The translations under genes and the position numbers were made by a program. A DNA stretch of 61,786 nucleotides from Bryobacterales bacterium (lineage in GTDB: Bacteria; Acidobacteriota; Terriglobia; Bryobacterales; UBA6623), in contig JAJDTX010000113.1 in the NCBI GenBank assembly GCA_022826925.1, positions 1 through 61,786 of the forward strand. The letters run 5' to 3'. The first letter of the stretch is position 1, and each line of letters begins with the position of its first letter. Positions 18,796 to 28,561 of the stretch are shown here, one piece after another. Below the pieces are notes generated by a model. It was not told where the DNA came from and did no database searches. It saw only the letters and a program-made list of their open reading frames with translations.

Positions 18796-19289
18796 TCATA
18801 TGACGGGAAGGCAGTCAGCGAGACCAGTATCGGGCTCCCGTGCCACTGTGCGGACGAACGCAGACGGCGTCTCTATCGACCAACGGCACACTCGCCGGGG
18901 ATCTCGAGATAGGGCCGCGGCACGCCGACTCCCGCGGAGGGAGCGGAGGCCGGGGTGTTGGGGCTGGACCGGATCTGTGCCATCGGCGAATCCACGCTCA
19001 TCTTGGCCACCCCTCACGTCGTCTCATGCACGCCAGAGTCTCTCCTGGCGGAAGCTGCGCTCTGCCGTTGGCCCTGCGAACACGGTGAGGTTGCCGAGCA
19101 CGAGACTCTACCAAGCGAGTGCCCGGCACAAGATCAGGCAGGTTCTGGAGCAAGAGTACTTTGCCGTCCGCCCCGACCGACGTGGGGGATTCTCGCTGCC
19201 CGGCTAATGGTCTCCGAGCGTGGTGCAAACTGAAACAAACCGACCCGTGAGCTGCCCAGAGCAATGCCTCGGTCTGCTTGGAGAGGCGC
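18796..19289. other. 494-bp divergent intergenic region holding repeat copy B
   Basis: This gap separates the divergent CehA-like and putA genes. Copy B of the 64-bp dispersed repeat is at 18885-18948. Short open frames exist (for example one ending at 19207 in FAVRPDRRGGFSLPG), but none has a credible start or any family I recognise, so a decayed gene is possible but unproven. The putA ribosome-binding site is at its right end. Confidence 0.6.
18885..18948. repeat. Dispersed 64-bp intergenic repeat, copy B
   Basis: Pairs with copy A at 12864-12927 (57/64 identical, gap-free, same orientation). The stem arms CTCCC/GGGAG and the TCTCGAGA core are conserved while the loop differs by one base. 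It sits 90 bp upstream of the CehA-like start, unlike copy A which is downstream of a stop codon. Confidence 0.7.
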
Positions 19290-22200
19290 ATGAACATTGC
19301 GGTCCAGTCTGATCCTGATCACGCCCGTGCCGGGCGGCAGGAGATCGCGCGCGTGGACAAATCCCTGGAAGATCTCCTCAAATCGTTGGTAGCGGACCCT
19401 GTCTCGCCCTACCCGGAGCGGGCGCAGAAAGCGGCGCGCCTGGCGCGACATCTTCAGGAATCGGCTGCGAGCCTTCAGACCCCGGCCGAGAGGAAGCAGC
19501 AGGCGGAGTTGGAGCGGATGGTGCAAAGCCCTCAAGACAGGGCGACCCTTACCCAGCTCACTGATCAGGCATTCCGCGCCAGACGGGCCGGTCGGGCGGT
19601 TGACCAAATGCTGCACATATTGGACGTACAGGGGATTCCCCGGATCTTCAGCGGCTTGGATCGAACTCTCCTCAGAGGCTTCCACTCCTTCGGAGGCTAC
19701 CTTCCCGGCGTGGCAGCCCCCTTGGTCAAGGCGCGGATGCGAGAAGAGACCGCCAACGTCATCCTGCCGGCGGAGGAGCCCCTGCTGGTCCGGCACCTAG
19801 AAGCACGTCGTCAGAGCGGCGTCCGGATGAACGTCAATTTTCTTGGCGAGGCCGTGCTGGGAGAAGCCGAGGCCCGAAGGCGGATGGACTCCTACCTCTG
19901 GGCCCTGCAGATTCCCGAGGTCGAGGTCATATCGGTCAAGATCTCCACGATCTACTCTCAGATCGACTCACTAGCGTTCGAACACACCGTCTCGGTCCTA
20001 TGCGACCGGCTGGAAATGCTGTATCGCGCGGCGGCTCGCGAGAGATTTCGCCGCGTCGACGGCACCCAAGTGCCCAAACTGGTGTACCTCGACACGGAGG
20101 AGTATCGCGACCTGGCGGTCACGACCGAGGCCTTCCTGCGGACCTTGGGCCGCAAGGGCATGGAACAGGTCAATGCAGGGATCGCTCTGCAGGCGTACCT
20201 GCCCGATTCCGGCCTGGCGCAGAAGCGAATCAACGCTTGGGCTCGGGAACGGGTCCGTTGCGGAGGGTCTCCGGTAACGATCCGACTCGTGAAGGGTGCC
20301 AATCTCGAAATGGAGCGTGTGGAAGCCTCGCTGCGCGGCTGGGCCCAAGCGCCGTTTGCATCAAAGCCCGAGACCGACGCCAACTACAAGCGAATGCTGC
20401 ACGAAGCCCTGATTCCGGAGAACATCCGGGCCGTGCGCCTGGGAGTGGCTTCCCACAATCTGTTCGACACCGCTTACGCCTTGCTGTTGGCCGCAGAGGC
20501 CGGCATCGCGGACCGGGTTCAAGTCGAGATGCTCGAAGGGATGGCGAACCCCCAGCGGCGGGCCTTGTTCGAACTGACTCGCAACCTCCTCCTCTACGCC
20601 CCCGCGACCAGGAAGGAAGACTTCGTCAACGCCATCGGATACCTGTTTCGCCGCCTGGACGAAAATACCGGACCGGACAACTTCCTGTGTCATGCCTTCA
20701 AGCTGGCCCCGAAAAGCCGCGAATGGAACCGCTTGGAGAAGGCGTTCTTCGACTCCTTCGCCTTAGTCGAGGGTCTGTCCGAAGCGCCTCGCCGCACCCA
20801 AGACCGCTTGGACGAATCTGTAGAGCCGGAGCGCTCAGGCACGTGGAGCAGCTTTGTCAACGAGCCCGACACTGACTTCTCGCTGCCGGCCAACCGCGAG
20901 TGGGCACGGCGGATTGTTGAGCGCTGGCGGCCCCGTCATGGCAAGCGCAAGATCGAAGTCCCCTTGGTCGTTGGGGGCGGGGAGATCTTCGAGAATCGGC
21001 GCATCCGCGACTGCTTGGACCCATCGCGGCCCGGATTGGTCGTCGGCCGTTACCGGCAGGCCGGCGAGGGGGATATCGAACGGGCGGTGGCCTGCGCTCG
21101 GGCCGACTCCGACGGATGGCGACGCAAGTCGGTGGCGGAGCGATCGCAAGTCCTGGCGTCAGTGGCTCGGGAATTGCGCCGCGGACGCGCGGACCTCATG
21201 GGAGCAGCGCTGGCGAACGGCGGAAAACTCCTTGCCGAGTCCGATCCCGAGGTTTCCGAAGTCGTGGACTTCGTCTGTTTCTACGACTTGGCGGCCCGCC
21301 ACTTCTACGGTCTCCCCGGCCTAGGGGTCAAGCCCAAAGGCGTGGTGGTGGTCGTCTCCCCCTGGAACTTCCCAATCGCCATTCCTGGTGGGGGGATTGC
21401 AGCCGCCCTGGCCGCAGGAAACACGGTCATCCTCAAGCCCGCGTCCGATACGGTGCTGGTGGCTCACGAGCTGTGCAAGTGTTTCTGGAGGGCCGGGATC
21501 TCGCGCCGGACACTACAGATGGTCCCGTGTGACGGTGCCACGGTCGGCCCCCAACTGACCTCTCACCCGGATGTGAACACCGTCATTCTCACCGGTGGAA
21601 CCGAGACCGCCCAGCAGATGCTCCGCGCGAAGCCGAACCTCAACCTGCTTGCCGAGACCGGCGGCAAGAATGCAACCACGTTGACCGCTCTGGGTGACCG
21701 CGACTTGGCGATCAGGCATGTCATTCAGTCCGCCTTCGGCCACAGCGGACAGAAGTGCTCCGCCACGTCCCTGCTCCTCGTCGAGAAAGAGGTCTATGAC
21801 GACCCGAAGTTCAAGGAGACACTTTGCGACGCGGTGCGCAGCTTGCAGGTCGGGCCGGCTTGGGATCCTCGCAATCGCATGGGCCCCCTGATCCGCCCGC
21901 CCTCAGGCCAGCTGGAGGCCGGTCTAACGGAACTCGAGCCGGGTGAGAGCTGGGCTGTCATGCCCAAGCAGCGGGACAACAATCCATGCCTTTACTCCCC
22001 CGGCGTCAAGTGGGACGTGCAGCCGGGCAGTTTCACCCACCTGACGGAACTCTTCGGCCCCGTGCTGGGAGTGATGCGGATCAAGGACTTGGATGACGCC
22101 CTCGACTTGACCCACCGGACCGGCTACGGGCTGACAGCCGGCTTGGAGAGTCTCGACGACCGCGAGCAGACGTATTGGTCCGATCACGTCGAGGCAGGCA

Positions 22201-23012
22201 ACCTCTACGTCAACCGGCCGACCACTGGAGCCGTTGTGCTACGCCAACCGTTCGGTGGCATGGGCAAGTCTGCCTTCGGCCCTGGAATCAAGGCGGGAGG
22301 GCCCAACTACGTAGCCCAGTTCCTGGACTTCAGCGAGGACCAGCCTCCGGCCGGCCCCCGCGAGATTGCCGACCCCGACCTCGTCGAACTGCGTTCACGC
22401 CTCGCGGAGCGTTGCCCTCCGGGCGTTTCCGACGGCACAGAAGATGTGCACAGGATTGTCGCTGCGCTGGAGAGCTACGGCGCGTGCTGCCAAGAGGAGT
22501 TCAGCCGCACGCACGACCACTTCCGGCTCGTCGGTCAAGACAACTTGCGGCGCTACCTCCCGGTGCGACGGCTCCGAATCCGAGTGGACCGCTTTGATTC
22601 GCTGTTTGAGATCTTCGCGCGCGTTTGCGCGGCCAAGACGGTGGGCTGCCGAGCAACCGTGAGTCTCCCCAAGGACTGGTCGTCTCCAGCTACCGATTGG
22701 CTGCGGGAGCTGACACAGTCATGGGCCAGGACCGTGGACTTCGCCCAAGAGACGGACGATGAGCTCGCAACTCAGATCCGTGACTGCCAGACCGACCGGG
22801 TTCGGTATGCAGATCCCGAGCGCGTACCGGCGATTATCCATCGCGCCGCAGCCGAGTCAGGGGTATTTCTGGCTCACGCGCCAGTGCTTGCCCACGGCCG
22901 AGTCGAACTGCTCTGGTACTTGAGAGAGCAGAGCCTCAGCATCGACTATCACCGCTACGGCAACCTCGGATTCCGGGCCGACGAAGACAGGACGAGGCCC
23001 TGCGAGAACTGA
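19290..23012 (+). CDS. putA: Bifunctional proline dehydrogenase / L-glutamate-gamma-semialdehyde dehydrogenase
   Basis: A 1240-residue PutA oxidises proline to glutamate in two steps. The FAD-dependent proline dehydrogenase barrel spans about residues 110-490, with the substrate-binding FRRLDENTG (Arg454-Arg455). The NAD-dependent aldehyde dehydrogenase spans about 530-1000, with NFPIAIPGGG, LAETGGKN (Glu789) and GQKCSATS (nucleophile Cys823). A C-terminal domain of about 230 residues follows, as in long PutAs. No N-terminal ribbon-helix-helix DNA-binding domain is present, so it is not the autorepressing type. Start ATG 19290 has GGAGAGG 3 nt upstream and is preferred to TTG 19278. Confidence 0.95.
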   Translation: MNIAVQSDPDHARAGRQEIARVDKSLEDLLKSLVADPVSPYPERAQKAARLARHLQESAASLQTPAERKQQAELERMVQSPQDRATLTQLTDQAFRARRAGRAVDQMLHILDVQGIPRIFSGLDRTLLRGFHSFGGYLPGVAAPLVKARMREETANVILPAEEPLLVRHLEARRQSGVRMNVNFLGEAVLGEAEARRRMDSYLWALQIPEVEVISVKISTIYSQIDSLAFEHTVSVLCDRLEMLYRAAARERFRRVDGTQVPKLVYLDTEEYRDLAVTTEAFLRTLGRKGMEQVNAGIALQAYLPDSGLAQKRINAWARERVRCGGSPVTIRLVKGANLEMERVEASLRGWAQAPFASKPETDANYKRMLHEALIPENIRAVRLGVASHNLFDTAYALLLAAEAGIADRVQVEMLEGMANPQRRALFELTRNLLLYAPATRKEDFVNAIGYLFRRLDENTGPDNFLCHAFKLAPKSREWNRLEKAFFDSFALVEGLSEAPRRTQDRLDESVEPERSGTWSSFVNEPDTDFSLPANREWARRIVERWRPRHGKRKIEVPLVVGGGEIFENRRIRDCLDPSRPGLVVGRYRQAGEGDIERAVACARADSDGWRRKSVAERSQVLASVARELRRGRADLMGAALANGGKLLAESDPEVSEVVDFVCFYDLAARHFYGLPGLGVKPKGVVVVVSPWNFPIAIPGGGIAAALAAGNTVILKPASDTVLVAHELCKCFWRAGISRRTLQMVPCDGATVGPQLTSHPDVNTVILTGGTETAQQMLRAKPNLNLLAETGGKNATTLTALGDRDLAIRHVIQSAFGHSGQKCSATSLLLVEKEVYDDPKFKETLCDAVRSLQVGPAWDPRNRMGPLIRPPSGQLEAGLTELEPGESWAVMPKQRDNNPCLYSPGVKWDVQPGSFTHLTELFGPVLGVMRIKDLDDALDLTHRTGYGLTAGLESLDDREQTYWSDHVEAGNLYVNRPTTGAVVLRQPFGGMGKSAFGPGIKAGGPNYVAQFLDFSEDQPPAGPREIADPDLVELRSRLAERCPPGVSDGTEDVHRIVAALESYGACCQEEFSRTHDHFRLVGQDNLRRYLPVRRLRIRVDRFDSLFEIFARVCAAKTVGCRATVSLPKDWSSPATDWLRELTQSWARTVDFAQETDDELATQIRDCQTDRVRYADPERVPAIIHRAAAESGVFLAHAPVLAHGRVELLWYLREQSLSIDYHRYGNLGFRADEDRTRPCEN

Positions 23013-23202
23013 CTAGCACTGACGCTAGCTTTCCGCGCGTCTGCGAAACGGCGAGGCGGCTGCGTCGATGCAGTCTGAGATCGCGCAGAACAAACCGGAC
23101 ATACGTGTAATCGACAGCCCCCGACACAATCTCTCGATTGCCCGGCCCACATTGCGTGGGAATCCGCGCGAAATGCCGCCCGGCCCGCTTCTCTTCCAAG
23201 CT

Positions 23203-23928
23203 TCACTCGTTCGGGACGAGGCGGCCGTCCTTCAGCGTCAAGACACGATCCGTTACCGCCGCCGCCTCCGAGCTGTGAGTGGCCATGATGATCGTGGTCT
23301 GAAGCTCGGCGTTCACCAAGCGAAAGACCCGCAAGACCGTATCGGCGCTCTCGGAATCTAGGTTTCCGGTGGGCTCGTCTGCGAGCAGCAGCGAGGGCCT
23401 AGCGACCATAGCGCGAGCGATCGCAACCCGCTGCATCTGACCGCCGGACAACTGGTGCGGGAACCGACCGCCCAGATCGGCCAGATCCACAAGCTCCAGC
23501 GTTTCCTCGGCCCTTGGGCGCGGGCGCCGCTCGCCCGCTAGCTGCAATGGGATCTCAATGTTCTCAAGCACGCTCAGCGTCGGGAACAGATGGAAGAACT
23601 GAAACACGAAGCCGACATGCTCACGCCGGATCCTCGTCAGCGCTTCATCACTCAAGCTCGTTGTCTCGATTCCATTGACCAGAACAGTGCCAGAAGTCGG
23701 AATGTCTACTGCACCGGCCAGATTCAAGAAGCTGCTCTTGCCCGAACCACTGCGTCCGACCAGCGCGACGAATTCGCCACGGGCCACACTCACCGTGACC
23801 TCGGAGACGGCTGCCACCGCTTGCTCCGCCGAGCAATAGACTTTGGACACGTCCTGGAACCGGAGCACCGGCGGGAACGCACTGGCGGCCGGCTCAGCCA
23901 GCCCGCCCGCTGGGGCAATCTGAGGCAC
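23203..23928 (-). CDS. ABC transporter ATP-binding protein (LolD/MacB type), orphan
   Basis: The 241-residue ATPase carries Walker A GRSGSGKS, the Q-loop region VGFVFQFFHLFPTLSVLENIE, signature LSGGQMQRVAIARA, and Walker B LLLADEPTGNLDS with switch His in MATHS. The QFFHLFPTLSVLENIE segment and compact size match the LolD/FtsE/MacB branch, which powers lipoprotein release or mechanotransmission. No permease lies beside it: downstream is the convergent putA end and upstream a 265-bp gap. Its partner must be encoded elsewhere, or it has lost it. Confidence 0.9.
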   Translation of the reverse strand: MPQIAPAGGLAEPAASAFPPVLRFQDVSKVYCSAEQAVAAVSEVTVSVARGEFVALVGRSGSGKSSFLNLAGAVDIPTSGTVLVNGIETTSLSDEALTRIRREHVGFVFQFFHLFPTLSVLENIEIPLQLAGERRPRPRAEETLELVDLADLGGRFPHQLSGGQMQRVAIARAMVARPSLLLADEPTGNLDSESADTVLRVFRLVNAELQTTIIMATHSSEAAAVTDRVLTLKDGRLVPNE

Positions 23929-24070
23929 TAAGGCCCATCGTAGTGCACATGCGAGCGAGCCTGACGCGCAGGGAGCGAGTGCTTCGTAGCTGATATCTGC
24001 GGACCTCCAGCGGTCAGGGCGCGGCGAGGCGGCCTACGGCAGGAAACCGGCTCCGTTGAAGCAGTTCCCT

Positions 24071-24101
24071 ATTTTTAAGTTAATTTTAAATTGAATATAA
24101 G
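24071..24101. promoter_or_regulatory. AT-rich regulatory segment
   Basis: A 30-bp AT-rich island, with runs of T and A, stands out in otherwise GC-rich sequence in the 265-bp divergent gap. TATAAG at 24096-24101 could be a -10 for the rightward exported haem protein; no good -35 is visible. The same tract could serve the leftward ABC ATPase. Confidence 0.3.
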
Positions 24102-24193
24102 ACCTCTCGGCAAGTCCATCTGGCATCTCCAGAAACCCTGCCGCGCGACCGATTTCGACCTGCGCCCGCCGAGATGTTAGATTCGAGTAGAAG

Positions 24194-25396
24194 TTGGCGC
24201 GAGCTCGCCTCATCGCAGTGCTTCTTGTGTTCCAAGGAGCAATCATGGCCGATGATCCGGTCTCCCGCCTCAACCAACGCCTCGACGACGGCCAGGCCTC
24301 TCTGGAGTTCGAGTCGAATTGGGGCTATCTGCGCTCGCTGCTCGAGGAACTCAACGTACCGCTCTCCTCGCAGCTGCTGGTGTTTTCGAAGACCAGTGCG
24401 CAGTTTCGCTGGATCAATCCACGCAATCCCCGGGCGATCTACTTCAACGATGACACCTACGTAGGGTGGGTGCCGGGAGCGCCGCTGCTCGAAATCTCTA
24501 CCGCGGTCCCCGGAGGTACGGCAGCGTTTTACACGCTACGCCAACAGCCCTCAGTCCGTCCCCGCGTGCTTCGAGACCGCGCATCCTGTCTGCAGTGCCA
24601 CGAGAGCCGCCGCACGCTCGGCGTGCCAGGACACCTCACTCGGTCAGTCTATCCCGCCAGTGACGGGCTGCCGCACTTCCAACACGGCACGGTGGACATC
24701 GACCACGCTACCGCAATCTCTCAACGTTGGGGCGGGTGGTACGTGACCGGCTCGATCCCGCTGCCTCATCGCGGCAACGCAGTGGGCCCGGACGACAGCT
24801 TTGCCGAATTCACGACGGGCTTGCTTGGCCAGCCCTACGAGCGTTTCTTCGAACCGGCGAGATACCCAACGCCCCATAGTGATGTCGTCGCCCATTTGGT
24901 CTTGGCACACCAGACGAAGGTCCATAACGCTATCGCGAGGGCTGGTCACGAAGCTCGGACAGCGACGGCTTATCGGGCAGAGATGTCGAGGCTCTTCGGC
25001 AATCCGTCCCCTTCCCTGCTGGCATCGGTCAAGCGCCGCATCGAAAGGCCCGCAGAACTGCTTCTCCGCGACCTGCTCCTGGTGGGAGAAGCTCGGCTAC
25101 AGGGACCCATCAGCGGTGACTCGGGTTTTGCCGAAGAATTTCAAGCAAGCGCCGGCCGCGACGGTTCAGGCCCTTCCCTGCGCGAGCTCGAACTCGAATC
25201 CCGTCTGCTCCGCCACTCTTGCAGTTATCTGATTCGCTCCCCAGCGTTTGCGGCACTGCCCGAGCGCGTGCGACGCTACGTCAAACGTCGTATCGCAGAA
25301 ATTCTCGACGGTGCCGACGAATCAGGTGACTTTGGGCACATTGGGGCCGCCCAGCGCACGTCGCTGCGGGCCGTCCTCGACTCGCTGCCTCAATGA
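24194..25396 (+). CDS. Exported single-haem c-type cytochrome-like protein
   Basis: This 400-residue protein has a signal peptide (RLIAVLLVFQGAIMA) and one covalent haem motif, CLQCH, near residue 132 (ASCLQCHESRRTLGVPGHL). Distinctive conserved-looking stretches are WINPRNPRAIYFNDDTYVGW around residue 75 and ISQRWGGWYVTGS around 175. The TTG start is needed to retain the signal peptide; the next ATG would begin at its end. It resembles uncharacterised exported proteins of Acidobacteriota and Planctomycetota. I do not know its electron-transfer partner; a role in periplasmic redox chemistry is inferred only from the haem motif. Confidence 0.75.
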   Translation: MARARLIAVLLVFQGAIMADDPVSRLNQRLDDGQASLEFESNWGYLRSLLEELNVPLSSQLLVFSKTSAQFRWINPRNPRAIYFNDDTYVGWVPGAPLLEISTAVPGGTAAFYTLRQQPSVRPRVLRDRASCLQCHESRRTLGVPGHLTRSVYPASDGLPHFQHGTVDIDHATAISQRWGGWYVTGSIPLPHRGNAVGPDDSFAEFTTGLLGQPYERFFEPARYPTPHSDVVAHLVLAHQTKVHNAIARAGHEARTATAYRAEMSRLFGNPSPSLLASVKRRIERPAELLLRDLLLVGEARLQGPISGDSGFAEEFQASAGRDGSGPSLRELELESRLLRHSCSYLIRSPAFAALPERVRRYVKRRIAEILDGADESGDFGHIGAAQRTSLRAVLDSLPQ

Positions 25397-25422
25397 CGGC
25401 CCCTCGGCCTGGCCCGAGCCGC

Positions 25423-26736
25423 TCAGACCTCTTCGGGCACGATCCACGGGGCGCGGTAGTCGCGTTTCAGCAGCGTGTTGGCGCCGAAGTTTCCGACAAA
25501 CCTCTCGCTCTCTGGATCGAACAGCAGTTTGTCGCCCGTCCGGTACGAGATGTTTGCCAAATGGCACAGCGCGGCGGAGAGATGCCCTTCCAGCACGTCG
25601 CAGTTCAGGTCGCTGACGCGCCGGCTCAACACTGCCTTGCGGAAGTTCTCGAAATGCAGGCCCGTGGCGTCGCCGTCCGACGGCCTGCGCGGACCGGGCG
25701 TGCGCTTCTCGCCCAGATACGTCTGGTAGCCCTGGTTGGAGATTGTCAGGAAGCCGTCGCTGCCGAAGAACAGCACGCCGATCGTGTGGTTGCCGCCGCC
25801 TGAGTCTTCCAAGAGCCGGCACTCCCCGCCCGTTACGAGCCCGCGCACTTCGAATTGCAGCATGCGGCCGCCATAGTCGAAGGTGACGTGCTGGGTGTTG
25901 GGCGTCTCCTGATCGTCGTCGTAGACGAAGTGGCCGCCCGCGGAGAACGCGTGCTCCGGCAGGTGGTCAACTCCGAGACCCCAGCGGGCAACATCCATCT
26001 CGTGAACGCCTTGGTTGCCGATGTCGCCATTGCCGAACGCCCAGTGCCAGTGCCAGTTGTAGTGGAAGCGATTCTGCTTGAACTCGTACGGCTGGGCCGG
26101 GCCCAGCCAGATGTCGTAGTCCACGCCGGGAGGCACGGCGCTCACCGCTGTCGAGCCAATCGACTTGCGCCGCTTGAAGCACAGCCCCTTGGCCATGTAC
26201 ACCTCGCCGATCACGCCCTCCCGCAGGCGCTGGATGGCCTCGATCTTGAACGGCGTAGAACGGGACTGCTGGCCGACTTGGACGATGCGCTTGTACTTTC
26301 GCGCGGCCTCGACCATCTTGCGTCCTTCCCAGATGTTGTGACTGGCGGGCTTCTCGCAGTAGACATCCTTGCCAGCTTGGACCGCCCAAATCGTCGACAG
26401 AGCGTGCCAGTGGTTGGTCGTCGCGATCGTGACTACATCGATGTCCTTGTCCGCCAGCATGTCGCGCAGGTCGCGGTACTCCTTGGGCGTGTCCTGCTGG
26501 TGCTGCTTGGTGTAGGCAGTGGCCTTCTCCGCAACCGACTGATCGATATCGACAACGGCCCCGACGTGCATGCCGGGATTCGCTGCGACGGCGCGAATGT
26601 GCGACTTGCCACGCCCGTTCACGCCGACGACCGCTGCGTTGAGCCGGTCGTTGGCCCCGAGCACGCGTGAATACTGCGCCGCCGTCATCGTGGCTACCGT
26701 AGAGCCGGTAGCTGTGAGGAATTTCCTTCGATCCAT
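25423..26736 (-). CDS. Gfo/Idh/MocA-family oxidoreductase, Tat-exported
   Basis: The 437-residue protein begins with a Tat signal (MDRRKFLTATGSTVATMTAA). An NAD(P) Rossmann domain follows (LNAAVVGVNGRGKSHIRAV), and the family motif YCEKPASHNIWEG, with the usual catalytic Lys, sits near residue 132. The C-terminal alpha/beta domain includes GNGDIGNQGVHEMDVARWGL. Exported Gfo/Idh enzymes act on sugars or inositols and often carry their own cofactor; substrate is unknown. It is separate from its paralogue at 36903. RBS-like AGGGGAT precedes the ATG. Confidence 0.9.
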   Translation of the reverse strand: MDRRKFLTATGSTVATMTAAQYSRVLGANDRLNAAVVGVNGRGKSHIRAVAANPGMHVGAVVDIDQSVAEKATAYTKQHQQDTPKEYRDLRDMLADKDIDVVTIATTNHWHALSTIWAVQAGKDVYCEKPASHNIWEGRKMVEAARKYKRIVQVGQQSRSTPFKIEAIQRLREGVIGEVYMAKGLCFKRRKSIGSTAVSAVPPGVDYDIWLGPAQPYEFKQNRFHYNWHWHWAFGNGDIGNQGVHEMDVARWGLGVDHLPEHAFSAGGHFVYDDDQETPNTQHVTFDYGGRMLQFEVRGLVTGGECRLLEDSGGGNHTIGVLFFGSDGFLTISNQGYQTYLGEKRTPGPRRPSDGDATGLHFENFRKAVLSRRVSDLNCDVLEGHLSAALCHLANISYRTGDKLLFDPESERFVGNFGANTLLKRDYRAPWIVPEEV

Positions 26737-26811
26737 GAGATCCCCTTCGGATTCGAAATCCGCCCTTGATTGTAGGCTACCGCCGCGACACAGGGGGCGC
26801 TGCCCGGCCGC

Positions 26812-27255
26812 TCAGTCCAGCGGCACTTCGAAGTACTCCAGCGCCCACTCCCGCATGAAGCGGACTCGCTCGGGGCAGATCCGGTAGAGCATGAATTCGG
26901 GATTGTCGATCGAGCCGAGGAAATTGCGCAGCAGTGGGTAGCCGTCCCAGATCTCTCGGCGCACGGCCGCGTCGGTGACCAGCTCCGCCCGGCCCTCGAT
27001 CCGGACTTGGTCGTGCCCATCGTCGAGATAGCAGAGTTCAACTGCCGGGTTCGCCGCCAGCTCGGATGTCTTGTCGGAACTTCGCAGCGAGGCCACGTAG
27101 ACGGTGAAGCCATCGACAGCGGCGGGGGACACCGGCCGGACTTTCGGGCGCGTTCCGGATACGCTCGCGAGCATCGGAAACGGCGCCCGCGACATCGTTG
27201 CTTGGGCCAGTTCTAGCAATCGGCTCGTGTCCACCGGCGCCGGCTGGGGTCTCAT
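26812..27255 (-). CDS. Pyridoxamine 5'-phosphate oxidase-family protein
   Basis: The 147-residue split-barrel flavoprotein-like protein has PMLASVSGTRPKVRPVSPAAVDGFTVYVAS followed by KTSELAANPAVELCYLDDGHDQVRIEGRAELV, the typical layout of general-stress-protein-26-like members of the PNPOx superfamily. FMN or a deazaflavin is the likely cofactor. It is not the vitamin B6 biosynthetic PdxH, which is longer and has a different C-terminus. It lies 75 bp upstream of the Gfo/Idh gene on the same strand and could be co-transcribed with it. Confidence 0.85.
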   Translation of the reverse strand: MRPQPAPVDTSRLLELAQATMSRAPFPMLASVSGTRPKVRPVSPAAVDGFTVYVASLRSSDKTSELAANPAVELCYLDDGHDQVRIEGRAELVTDAAVRREIWDGYPLLRNFLGSIDNPEFMLYRICPERVRFMREWALEYFEVPLD

Positions 27256-27326
27256 GCTGGTAGTCTAGCGGCCCTTTCCAGGCCCGCCATGACTCCCTCG
27301 ACGGGCGACTACAATGGGTTGCTCGA

Positions 27327-28553
27327 ATGGGCGTGCTCGGGATCCTCTTCGCCATCGCCGTGGCGTATGCGCTGTCTTCGGCCCGGGCCGCCGTCCGATG
27401 GCGGACCGTCGCATGGGGCCTCGGGTTGCAGCTCCTGTTCGCCGTGCTGGTGCTGCGAACGCCAATAGGCCGCTTGTTTGAAGCGTTCGGGCGAGGCTTC
27501 AACCGCTTCGTGTTGCTGGCCGAAGAAGGCACTGGCCTCGTGTTCGGCGACTTGGGCAGGTCCGAAAACGGCGTCATTCTCGCGTTTCAGATCCTGCCCT
27601 TGATCATTGTGGTCTCGTGCATCTCGGCGGTGCTCTACCACCTTGGCATCATGCAGAAGCTCGTCGCAGGCCTAGCGTTCGTGATGCAAAGGGGCATGCG
27701 GGCTAGCGGGGCGGAATCCCTGAATGTGGCCGCGAATTTGTTCTTGGGGCAGGCAGAAGCGCCCCTCACCATCCGCCCCTACTTGGACAAGATGACTCGC
27801 TCGGAATTGATGACGGTCATGACCAGCGGGATGGCCACTGTATCCGGGGCCATTCTAGTCGCGTACGTTCAGATTGGCGGGGCTCGGGCCGAGAATCTCG
27901 TCACGGCGGTGGTGATGACCGCGCCGGCATGCATCATGCTGGCCAAGATCTTCGAGCCGGAGACGGGCGAGCCGGCGACTATGGGCAGGATTCCCAAGCA
28001 GGCCTCCACGGCGGACAGCAACGTCGTCGACGCTGCCGCGCGAGGCACCACCGAGGGATTGCAGGTCGCGCTCCAAGTCGGGGCCATGGTCATCGCGTTC
28101 GTGGCTCTGATCGCCATTGCGAACGGCATTCTGGCGGGCTTGCACGGGATGCTTGGCTGGAGCTGGCTGCCAGCAAGCATCCAGGCCGTTCTCGGCCCAA
28201 TCTTCGCTCCCGTGGCATGGATGATCGGCGTCCCTTGGGCGGACGCTTCCACCGTTGGCAACCTCCTCGGCACGCGCATGGTCCTGAACGAGTTGATCAG
28301 CTTCGCGGAACTGGCCGACATCAAGGACAGCTTGCAACCGCATTCTTTCTTCGTGGCCAACTATGCACTGTGCGGCTTCGCCAATGTCGGCTCGGTCGGC
28401 ATCCTGATCGGAGCGTTGGGTGCCATGCTCCCAAAACGCAGACTCGAGCTGGCCGCCCTCGGGATGCGCGCCATGTTGGCGGCGACTCTTTCGAACTTCA
28501 TGACGGCCTCGGTAGCGGGCCTGATCGCTCTGACGCCTATCCTTGAATCCTAG
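27327..28553 (+). CDS. Concentrative nucleoside transporter (CNT / NupC family)
   Basis: This 408-residue inner-membrane transporter has an N-terminal hydrophobic domain (LGILFAIAVAYALSS), a Gate-domain core (FQILPLIIVVSCISAVLYHLGIMQ), and the CNT signature ESLNVAANLFLGQAEAPLTIRPYL. The C-terminal domain holds MVLNELISFAEL and the conserved NYALCGFANVGSVGI segment. CNT proteins couple nucleoside uptake to Na+ or H+. A TACAAT hexamer at 27310-27315, 11 nt before the ATG, could give a nearly leaderless mRNA. plsY begins 8 bp downstream, so the two are likely co-transcribed. Confidence 0.93.
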   Translation: MGVLGILFAIAVAYALSSARAAVRWRTVAWGLGLQLLFAVLVLRTPIGRLFEAFGRGFNRFVLLAEEGTGLVFGDLGRSENGVILAFQILPLIIVVSCISAVLYHLGIMQKLVAGLAFVMQRGMRASGAESLNVAANLFLGQAEAPLTIRPYLDKMTRSELMTVMTSGMATVSGAILVAYVQIGGARAENLVTAVVMTAPACIMLAKIFEPETGEPATMGRIPKQASTADSNVVDAAARGTTEGLQVALQVGAMVIAFVALIAIANGILAGLHGMLGWSWLPASIQAVLGPIFAPVAWMIGVPWADASTVGNLLGTRMVLNELISFAELADIKDSLQPHSFFVANYALCGFANVGSVGILIGALGAMLPKRRLELAALGMRAMLAATLSNFMTASVAGLIALTPILES

Positions 28554-28561
28554 TACCTGCC

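Noticed and set aside
18683..19207. Frame ending in FAVRPDRRGGFSLPG upstream of putA
   Set aside because: It crosses repeat copy B and the start of the CehA-like gene on the opposite strand; no family resemblance or start signal.
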